Shown here in pieces: positions 8,452-15,619 of a stretch of DNA of 20,944 bases. Origin of the DNA: UPXZ01 sp018055865 (GTDB lineage: Bacteria > Bacteroidota > Bacteroidia > Bacteroidales > Paludibacteraceae); assembly GCA_964292695.1 (NCBI GenBank), contig CAXYWB010000035.1:1-20944 (forward strand), in the 5' to 3' direction. Each line of letters starts with the position of its first letter. Positions within the stretch are counted from its first letter, which is position 1. The notes under the pieces are model-generated. The model was not told the DNA's origin, ran no database searches, and saw only the letters and a list, made by a program, of their open reading frames with translations. The position numbers and the translations under genes are program-made.

Positions 8452-8472
8452 CTGTTTAACTACAAAAAAAAT

Positions 8473-9348
8473 ATGAGAGCATATGTATTTCCCGGTCAGG
8501 GAGCACAATTTGTGGGTATGGGCAAAGATTTATACGACAATTCGCCCCTGGCAAAAGAGTATTTTGAAAAAGCCAATGAAATTCTCGGATATCGCATAAC
8601 CGATTTGATGTTTGAAGGCACACCCGAAGACCTTCGTCAAACTAAAGTGACGCAACCGGCTGTTTTCTTGCATTCGGTTATCACAGCCATTTCCATGGGC
8701 AACGATTTCAGACCCGACATGGTTGCAGGTCATTCTTTGGGCGAATTTTCGGCACTGGTTTCTGCCAAAGCACTGACATTTGAAGATGGTTTGAGACTTG
8801 TGTACGCACGTGCAATGGCCATGCAGAAAGCTTGTGAAATTGAACCTTCCACTATGGCAGCCGTAATTGGACTCGACGACGAAACAGTAGAGGAAGTGTG
8901 CGACGAGGTGAACAAAGAACACATTGTGGTGGCTGCCAATTACAACAGTGTCGGACAACTCGTGATTTCCGGATCCATAGAAGGTATAGACAAAGCCTGT
9001 GAAATGCTGAAAGAACGCGGTGCAAAACGTGCGCTGAAACTGCCTGTTGGCGGTGCTTTCCATTCACCTCTGATGGAACCGGCAAGACAGGAGCTACAGG
9101 CTGCAATCGAAATGGCTGTTGTAAGCACTCCCGTTTGCCCTGTATATCAAAATGTTAACGCAAATCCGCAAACTGACCCAGAATCAATCAAGAAAAATCT
9201 GATAGCACAATTGACAGCACCGGTGCGCTGGACTCAAACGGTAAAAAATATGATAAACGATGGAGCTGATGAATTCATCGAACTTGGCCCGGGAGATGTG
9301 CTGAAAGGATTAGTGAAAAAAGTAAATCCGAATGTCATTACAGGGTAA
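8473..9348 (+). CDS. fabD: Malonyl-CoA:ACP transacylase
   Basis: FabD moves the malonyl group from CoA to acyl carrier protein, supplying the extender unit for fatty acid synthesis. I place the start at the ATG giving MRAYVFPGQGAQFVGMG (291 residues). The in-frame GTG 27 bases upstream would add a non-conserved MYLFNYKKN and lies in the leader hairpin. The nucleophile elbow GHSLGEFSAL puts the catalytic Ser at residue 88. VYARAMAMQ carries the Arg that binds the malonyl carboxylate, and GGAFHSPLM gives the catalytic His at 197. The closing FIELGPGDVLKGLVKK is typical. It has its own promoter and terminator, so unlike in many bacteria it is not in a fab cluster here. Confidence 0.96.
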   Translation: MRAYVFPGQGAQFVGMGKDLYDNSPLAKEYFEKANEILGYRITDLMFEGTPEDLRQTKVTQPAVFLHSVITAISMGNDFRPDMVAGHSLGEFSALVSAKALTFEDGLRLVYARAMAMQKACEIEPSTMAAVIGLDDETVEEVCDEVNKEHIVVAANYNSVGQLVISGSIEGIDKACEMLKERGAKRALKLPVGGAFHSPLMEPARQELQAAIEMAVVSTPVCPVYQNVNANPQTDPESIKKNLIAQLTAPVRWTQTVKNMINDGADEFIELGPGDVLKGLVKKVNPNVITG

Positions 9349-9372
9349 TAAATATTTCCGATAAAATATATA

Positions 9373-9407
9373 AAAGTGCTTTGAGCTGTTTCCAAAGCAC
9401 TTTTTTT
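9373..9407 (+). terminator. Intrinsic terminator after fabD
   Basis: A perfect 11-bp stem AAAGTGCTTTG / CAAAGCACTTT with a 9-base loop is followed by a T-run. It isolates fabD from the next gene. Confidence 0.9.
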
Positions 9408-9444
9408 AAAAATATATTTTGTCGTTTATTATAAATATTTTTTT

Positions 9445-9452
9445 TATCTTTG
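9445..9452 (+). promoter_or_regulatory. Putative promoter -7 box of the carboxylase gene
   Basis: TATCTTTG matches TAnnTTTG. A TTG lies 23 bases upstream (9419-9421), slightly further than the usual 19-21. The predicted leader is about 75-80 bases long. Confidence 0.55.
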
Positions 9453-9534
9453 AAGTGAATATAAAACTTATTTTTTTTCACATTCTTCAGATAAAATTTG
9501 AAAAACGAATTTAATATAACGCATTAAAAAACAG

Positions 9535-11439
9535 ATGTTTATGCCAAAAAAACTTTTAATCAGAGACCTCACTTTACGAGATGGTCAGCAGTCGTCTTTC
9601 GCCACACGCATGAGCCAGGCTCAAATTGATCGTGTGCTGCCTTTTTACAAAGAAGCCAATTTTTACGCCATGGAAGTTTGGGGTGGTGCCGTACCCGATT
9701 CTGTAATGCGCTATTTAGGCGAAAACCCCTGGCACAGGCTGGAAAAAATCCACCAACGAGTGGGGGGTACATCCAAATTAACGGCTTTATCACGTGGTAG
9801 AAACCTTTACGGATATGCACCTTATCCCGATTCTATCATCGATGGTTTTTTCAAAAATGCAGTAAGTTCGGGTTTGGACATCATGCGTATTTTTGATGCT
9901 CTCAATGATGTTGACAATATCAAATCCAGCGTAAAATCAATCAAAAAATACGGCGGCATGGCCGATTGTGCTGTGTGCTACACCATTGATCCAAAATACG
10001 ATGATGAAATCAAGATAGTTGAGAAAAAGGGTTTTCTCGGACTTTTCAGCAAAAAAGAAGAAATTGTAGTGAAACGGGAACCTGTTTTTACCGACAAATA
10101 TTTTCTGAATAAAGCCAAAGAAATGGAAGCGCTGGGAGCCGACATGATTACCATCAAAGATATGAGCGGCTTGATACCTCCTTCAAAAGTGGCCTCTCTG
10201 ATGTCTTTGTTCAAAAAAGAATTAAAAGTTCCGGTTGATTTTCATACTCATTGTACTCCCGGATTTGGTTTGGGATCCGTGTTGACAGCCATAATGTACG
10301 ATGTGGATGTGGTGGATACAAATATCTGGTATTTCTCGGGCGGACCAGCAGCTCCTGCTATTGAACTGATTTATGTTTTCTGCCAAAAACTCGGAATTGA
10401 ACTGGATTTGAACATGGAAGCAGTAGCCAAAATCAACAAAGAACTGGCCGAAATTCGCAAGGAATTGGCTTCATTTGATACCGGCAAAAAATTTCCGAAT
10501 CCTTTCAATCCATTGACCGACAAATTGCCGGCAGAAATTGACAAAGAATTTGACAAAGCCATTGAAGCTGTCCGGAGAGAAGACGAAGATGCATTGTTGG
10601 CTGCCTGCTATGCCATTGAGGCCTATTTCGGATTTCCCGAGCCGGATGAAATGGTCAGAAAAGCAGAAGTTCCCGGAGGAATGTACACCAATATGGTCGC
10701 ACAGTTGAAGCAATTCAATTCCATGGACATTTTGGAAGATGCCATGCATCTGATTCCAAGCGTTCGGTTGGATTCCGGATTACCCCCGCTGGTAACTCCT
10801 ACAAGTCAGATTGTTGGTGTTCAGGCAGTTAATTCGGCTTTAAATATCAAAAACGGTCGCCCCAAATACGCTAATCCATCCAATCAGTTTATTGCATTGG
10901 TAAAGGGTGAGTACGGTAAAACACCCGTTCCGGTTGATCCGAAATTCCGAGAGAAAATTACAGGCTCGCCTCAGGAAAAACCTTATGATACAAGCGGTTA
11001 TAAACGTCAGGATAATCCGGTTCTTCCCGAGTTTGGCAATGTAAAACTGGCAAAGGACGAAAAAGACGAATTGCTTCTCGAACTTTTTCCGGCGGTAGCC
11101 ACCAATTACCTGAAGGGAATCAGAGAAAATGAATATAAAACTAATCCTCATCAGGTACAAGTGGCTGAAAATAAGGTAGAAGCGAAAAAAGTAACTGTAG
11201 CTGAAGTAAAACAACCTGCCGGAAAGAAAATGAAATCACCGCTGCCCGGTACTATTCTGAAGGTCGATGTCAAAGTTGGTGATGAGGTAAAAGACGGACA
11301 AACTCTTTTCATTCTGGAAGCCATGAAGATGGAAAATAACATTACTTCAGAATTCAGCGGAAAAGTTCTGAATGTTTTTGTAAAACAAGGCCAGATTGTT
11401 CCCGAAGGTGCACCATTGGTAGAAATAGCCATCGCTTAA
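9535..11439 (+). CDS. Biotin-dependent carboxyltransferase subunit (PycB/OadA-like)
   Basis: The 634-residue protein joins a carboxyltransferase TIM barrel, a conserved carboxylase domain and a C-terminal biotin carrier domain, as in pyruvate carboxylase subunit B and oxaloacetate decarboxylase alpha. The barrel opens with IRDLTLRDGQQSS (metal-binding Asp). It contains ITIKDMSGLIPPSK, whose Lys is carboxylated in the family, and VDFHTHCTPGFG with metal-binding His residues. A Pro/Ala/Glu/Lys-rich linker leads to the biotinyl domain with FILEAMKMENN, where Lys598 is the biotin site. No OAD beta/gamma pump genes or biotin carboxylase lie beside it, so a PycB role with PycA encoded elsewhere, or an OAD/methylmalonyl-CoA role with distant partners, remain open. 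ATG at 9535 and 9541 are both possible starts. Residues about 152-190 hold a charged extra segment (KKGFLGLFSKKEE) compared with enterobacterial OadA. Confidence 0.88.
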   Translation: MFMPKKLLIRDLTLRDGQQSSFATRMSQAQIDRVLPFYKEANFYAMEVWGGAVPDSVMRYLGENPWHRLEKIHQRVGGTSKLTALSRGRNLYGYAPYPDSIIDGFFKNAVSSGLDIMRIFDALNDVDNIKSSVKSIKKYGGMADCAVCYTIDPKYDDEIKIVEKKGFLGLFSKKEEIVVKREPVFTDKYFLNKAKEMEALGADMITIKDMSGLIPPSKVASLMSLFKKELKVPVDFHTHCTPGFGLGSVLTAIMYDVDVVDTNIWYFSGGPAAPAIELIYVFCQKLGIELDLNMEAVAKINKELAEIRKELASFDTGKKFPNPFNPLTDKLPAEIDKEFDKAIEAVRREDEDALLAACYAIEAYFGFPEPDEMVRKAEVPGGMYTNMVAQLKQFNSMDILEDAMHLIPSVRLDSGLPPLVTPTSQIVGVQAVNSALNIKNGRPKYANPSNQFIALVKGEYGKTPVPVDPKFREKITGSPQEKPYDTSGYKRQDNPVLPEFGNVKLAKDEKDELLLELFPAVATNYLKGIRENEYKTNPHQVQVAENKVEAKKVTVAEVKQPAGKKMKSPLPGTILKVDVKVGDEVKDGQTLFILEAMKMENNITSEFSGKVLNVFVKQGQIVPEGAPLVEIAIA

Positions 11440-11490
11440 AACTATTTTTTTTCAGAAGAAATACTTTGTTCTGACAAAAAAACAAGAGAA

Positions 11491-11525
11491 AAAAATGCAG
11501 GAAATCGGATTTCTGCATTTTTTTG
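11491..11525 (+). terminator. Intrinsic terminator after the carboxylase gene
   Basis: AAAAATGCAG-GAAAT pairs with ATTTC-TGCATTTTT around a CGG loop (one bulged G) and is followed by more T residues. Confidence 0.85.
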
Positions 11526-11611
11526 TTTTTTTTCGGCCATTTAAGCTGAAAAAGCAGATGCGGGCTCACTTAAATATTCCGTGAATAGGGGAGTATTTCA
11601 CACTTTTTTCT

Positions 11612-11619
11612 TACTTTTG
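11612..11619 (+). promoter_or_regulatory. Putative aspS promoter -7 box
   Basis: TACTTTTG matches TAnnTTTG, about 71 bases before the aspS ATG and after the preceding terminator. No clear TTG at the -33 distance. Confidence 0.55.
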
Positions 11620-11690
11620 CACAGCAAAACACAAACGCAGACACGAATGAGTTTTGCTTATTTCAAACTTTTTTAATTAGTATACTATAA

Positions 11691-13445
11691 ATGTTCAGAA
11701 CTAAAACTTGCGGCGAGCTAAGACTTGCCGATGCCGGAAATAAAGTGACGCTTGCAGGATGGGTACAGCGCACCCGTAAAATGGGCGGAATGACTTTTGT
11801 TGATTTACGCGACCGCTATGGAGTCACCCAGTTGGTTTTCAATCAGGATGTGAATGCACTGCTTTGTGAGCAGGCTAATAAACTTGGACGTGAATTTGTA
11901 ATACAGATAACCGGTACTGTGGCCGAACGAAGCAACAAAAACTCCCACCTGGATACCGGCGAGATAGAAATACTGGCTGAAACACTTCATGTACTGAATG
12001 AAGCAAAAACGCCTCCTTTCACCATCGAAGACAATACAGATGGCGGAGATGATATCCGCATGAAATACAGATACCTTGACTTGCGCCGAAACAGTGTTCG
12101 GGCCAATCTGGAACTACGACATAAAATGACTATCGAGGTGCGTCAGTACCTGGATAAACTGGGTTTTCTGGAAGTGGAAACTCCGGTTTTGATAGGTTCA
12201 ACTCCCGAAGGTGCACGTGATTTTGTGGTGCCTTCGCGTATGAATCCGGGACAATTCTATGCTTTGCCGCAATCGCCCCAAACATTGAAGCAACTGCTGA
12301 TGGTATCTGGATTCGACCGTTATTTTCAGATTGTAAAATGTTTTCGCGATGAGGACCTGCGGGCCGACCGTCAGCCCGAGTTTACTCAAATCGATTGTGA
12401 AATGTCGTTTGTAGAACAGGATGATGTGCTGAATACTTTTGAAGGGCTAACCAGGCACCTGTTCAAATCACTGAAAGGCGTGGAATTCAACGAACCGTTT
12501 TTGAGGATGACCTGGGCAGATGCCATGAAATATTACGGTTCAGACAAGCCCGATATGCGTTTCGAAATGAAATTTACGGAACTCAAAGGAGTGGTTTCAG
12601 GGCATAATTTCAGCGTTTTTGACGATGCAGAATATGTGGCAGGAATTTGTGCTGCAGGATGTGCCGGCTATACCCGAAAACAAATTGATGAACTGACAGA
12701 ATTTGTTAAACGTCCGCAAATAGGAGCAAAAGGATTGGTTTATATCCGATACAACGAAGATGGTTCGCTGAAATCTTCGATTGATAAGTTTTATTCCGAA
12801 GAGGATTTATCAAAAATTGCATTACTGGCAAACGCTCAAAAAGGTGATTTGATACTCATTATGGCCGGTGATAAGCAGAAAACACAAAAAGCTTTGTGCG
12901 AATTGCGTTTAGAAGTAGGTGAGAGGTTGGGTCTTCGCAACAAAGGTAAATTTGCTCCGCTTTGGGTAGTTGATTTTCCACTATTCGAATGGGATGAAGA
13001 AGAAAAACGCTATTTTGCTATGCATCACCCGTTTACATCGCCAAAACCCGAAGATATTCATCTGCTGGATACCAATCCCGGAGCTGTACGGGCCAATGCC
13101 TACGATATGGTTATCAATGGTGTGGAATTGGGCGGAGGTTCCATTCGTATTCACGATAGCAAACTGCAGGCTAAAATGTTTGAATTACTGGGCTTTACGC
13201 CCGAAAAAGCACAGGCACAATTCGGTTTTCTGATGGGTGCGTTTCAGTTTGGAGCTCCTCCTCACGGAGGTCTGGCTTACGGGCTCGATCGTTTTGTATC
13301 CATGTTTGCCGGACTGGACAGTATTCGCGACTGCATTGCTTTCCCTAAAAATAATTCAGGCAGAGATGTGATGCTGGATGCTCCAACAGAAATAGATCAA
13401 AGTCAGCTGGATGAACTGAATTTAGAAGTGAAGCTGAAAAAATAA
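11691..13445 (+). CDS. aspS: Aspartyl-tRNA synthetase
   Basis: AspRS charges tRNA-Asp with aspartate using ATP; it is a class II cytosolic synthetase. The 584-residue length and architecture are of the bacterial type. An N-terminal OB-fold anticodon-binding domain carries VTLAGWVQRTRKMGGMTFVD. Class II motif 2 (CFRDEDLRADRQPEFTQID, about residues 217-235) follows. A GAD insertion domain spans about 280-420, and motif 3 is GGLAYGLDRFVSMFAG near the C-terminus, with DSIRDCIAFPKNNSGRD after it. The ATG opens the conserved MFRTKTCGELR. Whether it discriminates against tRNA-Asn cannot be judged here. The gene stands alone between its own promoter and terminator. Confidence 0.97.
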   Translation: MFRTKTCGELRLADAGNKVTLAGWVQRTRKMGGMTFVDLRDRYGVTQLVFNQDVNALLCEQANKLGREFVIQITGTVAERSNKNSHLDTGEIEILAETLHVLNEAKTPPFTIEDNTDGGDDIRMKYRYLDLRRNSVRANLELRHKMTIEVRQYLDKLGFLEVETPVLIGSTPEGARDFVVPSRMNPGQFYALPQSPQTLKQLLMVSGFDRYFQIVKCFRDEDLRADRQPEFTQIDCEMSFVEQDDVLNTFEGLTRHLFKSLKGVEFNEPFLRMTWADAMKYYGSDKPDMRFEMKFTELKGVVSGHNFSVFDDAEYVAGICAAGCAGYTRKQIDELTEFVKRPQIGAKGLVYIRYNEDGSLKSSIDKFYSEEDLSKIALLANAQKGDLILIMAGDKQKTQKALCELRLEVGERLGLRNKGKFAPLWVVDFPLFEWDEEEKRYFAMHHPFTSPKPEDIHLLDTNPGAVRANAYDMVINGVELGGGSIRIHDSKLQAKMFELLGFTPEKAQAQFGFLMGAFQFGAPPHGGLAYGLDRFVSMFAGLDSIRDCIAFPKNNSGRDVMLDAPTEIDQSQLDELNLEVKLKK

Positions 13446-13466
13446 CAGAATTTTAATATAACTAAC

Positions 13467-13502
13467 AAAAAGCCCTGATAGAATTACTTTCAGGACTTTT
13501 TT
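13467..13502 (+). terminator. Intrinsic terminator after aspS
   Basis: AAAAG-C-CCTGA pairs with TCAGG-A-CTTTT (one mismatch) around a loop of about 12 bases and ends in a T-run. Confidence 0.8.
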
Positions 13503-13571
13503 ATTTTAAAACAGTGGGAGAGAGGTTTACCTCATTTTTTGACCGAAAGCAATTCAGTTTCGGAAATGTTA

Positions 13572-13579
13572 TACCTTTG
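13572..13579 (+). promoter_or_regulatory. Putative promoter -7 box of the broken lipoprotein gene
   Basis: TACCTTTG matches TAnnTTTG, 28 bases upstream of the lipoprotein ATG. Its survival suggests the gene was active recently or still is. Confidence 0.5.
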
Positions 13580-13607
13580 ATTTACATACAATTAATATAT
13601 TTTTCTC

Positions 13608-13947
13608 ATGAAACAAACGGTAATTGCAGCAGTATTTGCAGTTTTGATTTTAAGTTCGTGCAGCGGATATAAATAAACCCGAAAAAGAAGAGGTGAACAA
13701 TGGTAGATCGTTTTCAGAAATGACTTTCAGCACTCAGATGAGGTTCAATGAGTCCACGTTGACTGTTCAAATAGAGGCTATAGACCTGGAAACGAAAAAT
13801 ATCAAGCCGATAATCCCAGAAACGAAAGTGGAAAGTATTGCTGATATTTCTGTTTGTTGTAGGGAATATAATGTACATTCCGGATTTGGCTGGAAGCCGG
13901 TGAATCGTAAAAATAATGGATTGATTTTTGGAGAAATAGGGATATGA
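13608..13947 (+). pseudogene. Small lipoprotein gene, frameshifted after codon 22
   Basis: ATG at 13608 opens a clean lipoprotein signal peptide (MKQTVIAAVFAVLILSSC, Cys18) but meets TAA at 13674 after 22 codons. The +1 frame takes over at exactly this point, open to TGA at 13947: ...NKPEKEEVNNGRSFSEM and onwards. Removing one A from the AAATAAA run would fuse them into a lipoprotein of about 112 residues. A GTG at 13693 could in theory start the second part alone, but it would lack the export signal. The family is not recognised; the C-terminal part has HSGFGWKPVNRKNNG. One-base indel, sequencing error or recoding are all possible; a disrupted gene is the simplest reading. Confidence 0.65.
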
Positions 13948-14227
13948 AACAAATAACTTGTTAGATGAACAATTCTCAAAGTGGGGAATAATTCAAGAAA
14001 TGTTATTTGACATAATATAAATTATAGGAAAATAAGGCACAAATTATTTGCAGCTACTTTGAGAATTAATCAGGAATAAAGCGTTCATTTATTGTACTTT
14101 AATTTCAATGTGTAAGAATTGAATATTTCTAGTCAAATGTATGAGCTTTTATTTTATTGAATTCTAAAGACATTAAACAAAAGTATTTTTTGTAGAATAA
14201 ACTTTTCAAGTTATTATAATTTAATTC

Positions 14228-14450
14228 AACTTTCGCAAGTTAGAACTGACCTGTTGCAGAAAGGTTTGCCAACGGGCGACCTCGTTCGGTGAGCCTAAAA
14301 GAACGATTAAGCGAGAGCAGTGTCAAACTTGTTTGAACAATGCCGAGCGTGAGTTCTTTATCAAAAAATCAGAGAGAGCGATGTTAAAAAATCGTCCATG
14401 TTTGAGCCTGTACGAATGTTTCGGTTAAAGGTTATAGTCGGAAAACCTCA
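14228..14450. repeat. Hairpin-rich non-coding block, possible MITE or interspersed repeat
   Basis: The block begins with the perfect stem-loop AACTT-TCGC-AAGTT (14228-14241). It then holds several nested complementarities: AAAAGAAC with GTTCTTT enclosing a CAAAC-TT-GTTTG hairpin flanked by GCA/TGC, and CGAT/ATCG around a TTAAAAA loop. Its base composition is clearly richer in G and C than the flanks, and no reading frame runs through it. This looks like a structured or repeated element rather than decayed spacer, but a second copy is not present in the window, so the call is tentative. Confidence 0.35.
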
Positions 14451-14481
14451 TTATGGATATGTCTGACAGTATATTTAGTGA

Positions 14482-14517
14482 AAGGGGAGTGTTTTTTATG
14501 AAAAAATCACCCCCCCC
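14482..14517 (-). terminator. Hairpin at the oxyR 3' side
   Basis: GGGGAGTGTTTTTT and AAAAAATCACCCCCC form a long imperfect hairpin with an ATG loop, just beyond the oxyR stop on the reverse strand. An uninterrupted run of eight C residues is part of one arm. The tail on the oxyR strand is only moderately T-rich, so terminator function is plausible but not certain. Confidence 0.5.
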
Positions 14518-14530
14518 TACTCCATTTTTT

Positions 14531-15457
14531 CTATATTTTAATAGCAAATTTCTTTAATCTGGAATCGAGCATATGAAGCGGAATTATTTTTTTAACTGTC
14601 TCAGCAACAGCATTTAGCTGTCCTTCGCGGATAAAATTTTGCTGAATTATGAGTGAAATTTCCCTTGCTGGTTCCGGATTGACTAATTTTCTCAAATTTT
14701 TCTTTTGTTCGTTTGTCAGCAGTTCAACATGTAACTCCGGAATCACCGTGTAACCACCGTTTTCGTCCACTATTTTGATAAGCGTATCAATGCTGCCCGA
14801 TTCGTAGGCATACGAAGTTACATTGCCATTATTGCAGAAGTTAAACACCTGATTACGTAGACAATGACCTTCTTCCAACACCCAGAGATGCTCCAGGGGA
14901 AGATTGCCCGAAACAAGTTCATTCTGACTATACAAATAGTCGTTGGGTGAAATGTAGGCAATAAATTTTTCGTAATATAAGGGAATTTCGAGAATATTAG
15001 GATTGTTGAGCGGCGTAGAAAGAATAGCCATATCTATTTCGCCCATGATTAATTTACGTTCTATGGTATTGGTGTTCATTTCATACATTTTGAATGATAA
15101 TTCCGGATATGCTCTTTTGAATTCAGCAAAGAATTTGGGCAACAAATAAGGTGCTACAGTAGGAATTATTGCTATGTTGATATTGCCGCTTAAATCGCCT
15201 TTTTCGGCTGAAACCAACTCATTTACTTTATTAAGCTGGCAAAGAATAACCTGAGCCTGCTCAATGATTTTAAGTCCAATGGCTGTGATGGCGATTGGAT
15301 GCTTCGAGCGGTCAAAAATTTTCACATCCAGCTCATCTTCAAGCTTTTGAATCATCATGCTTAGTGTGGGTTGTGTTACTCCGCACATTTCAGCTGCGTG
15401 AACAAAATGTTTTGTTTTGCTTAGAGCTACAATATATTCTAACTGTTGAAGTGTCAT
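14531..15457 (-). CDS. oxyR: OxyR-type LysR-family peroxide sensor
   Basis: OxyR is a DNA-binding regulator that senses hydrogen peroxide by forming a disulfide and then activates catalase, AhpCF and similar genes. From ATG at 15457 the protein has 308 residues. The longer frame starting at 15535 would add 26 unrelated residues and run over the promoter, so I reject it. The N-terminal winged helix starts with MTLQQLEYIVAL and contains CGVTQPTLSMMIQKLEDEL. In the effector domain, EEGHCLRNQVFNFC places cysteines at residues 199 and 208, the same numbering as the redox pair of E. coli OxyR. The gene is alone on the reverse strand and divergent from a TraB-family gene; no classic target gene is next to it in this window. 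Confidence 0.92.
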   Translation of the reverse strand: MTLQQLEYIVALSKTKHFVHAAEMCGVTQPTLSMMIQKLEDELDVKIFDRSKHPIAITAIGLKIIEQAQVILCQLNKVNELVSAEKGDLSGNINIAIIPTVAPYLLPKFFAEFKRAYPELSFKMYEMNTNTIERKLIMGEIDMAILSTPLNNPNILEIPLYYEKFIAYISPNDYLYSQNELVSGNLPLEHLWVLEEGHCLRNQVFNFCNNGNVTSYAYESGSIDTLIKIVDENGGYTVIPELHVELLTNEQKKNLRKLVNPEPAREISLIIQQNFIREGQLNAVAETVKKIIPLHMLDSRLKKFAIKI

Positions 15458-15485
15458 AAAAATATATTTTAAAAAATAATTTTCA

Positions 15486-15493
15486 CAAAGATA
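15486..15493 (-). promoter_or_regulatory. Putative oxyR promoter -7 box
   Basis: The reverse strand reads TATCTTTG, matching TAnnTTTG, 28 bases upstream of the oxyR ATG. The nearest TTG is 25 bases further up, longer than usual, which would fit a weak or regulated promoter. Confidence 0.5.
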
Positions 15494-15568
15494 TAGATTT
15501 TTTTTATTAATATTAAAACAATTCGGTTGCTCCATTACTAAAAATGGCGAAAAAAATGTACCATCAAC

Positions 15569-15598
15569 TTGTTCATTGAATCATTTCATCTACTTTTA
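15569..15598 (+). promoter_or_regulatory. Putative promoter of the TraB/GumN gene
   Basis: TTG (15569-15571), a 19-base spacer and TACTTTTA (15591-15598) match the Bacteroidota pattern at all but the last base of the -7 box. It lies 21 bases before the ATG. Confidence 0.5.
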
Positions 15599-15619
15599 CC
15601 AAAAAATATACTTCACGAT

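Larger units (their letters stand above)
13948..14530. other. Gene-free interval with inverted repeats and a hairpin-rich block
   Basis: No open frame of credible length or family resemblance is visible on either strand. The left part is very AT-rich and contains a 12-bp inverted repeat (AATTCTCAAAGT at 13971-13982, ACTTTGAGAATT at 14056-14067). The middle part (14228-14450) is more GC-rich and full of short self-complementary segments. The right end carries the oxyR 3' hairpin. Confidence 0.6.

Noticed and set aside
8446..8472. GTG start extending fabD by nine residues
   Set aside because: The extra residues are not conserved and lie in the leader hairpin; the ATG at 8473 opens the conserved MRAYVFPGQGAQ.
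14228..14450. Retron msr/msd or riboswitch
   Set aside because: No reverse transcriptase gene is nearby and no downstream gene is in position to be controlled; oxyR reads towards this block from the other side.
15458..15535. 26-residue N-terminal extension of oxyR
   Set aside because: It would start upstream of the -7 box; LysR proteins begin at M-x-L-x-Q-L, and the shorter start reproduces Cys199/Cys208 numbering.
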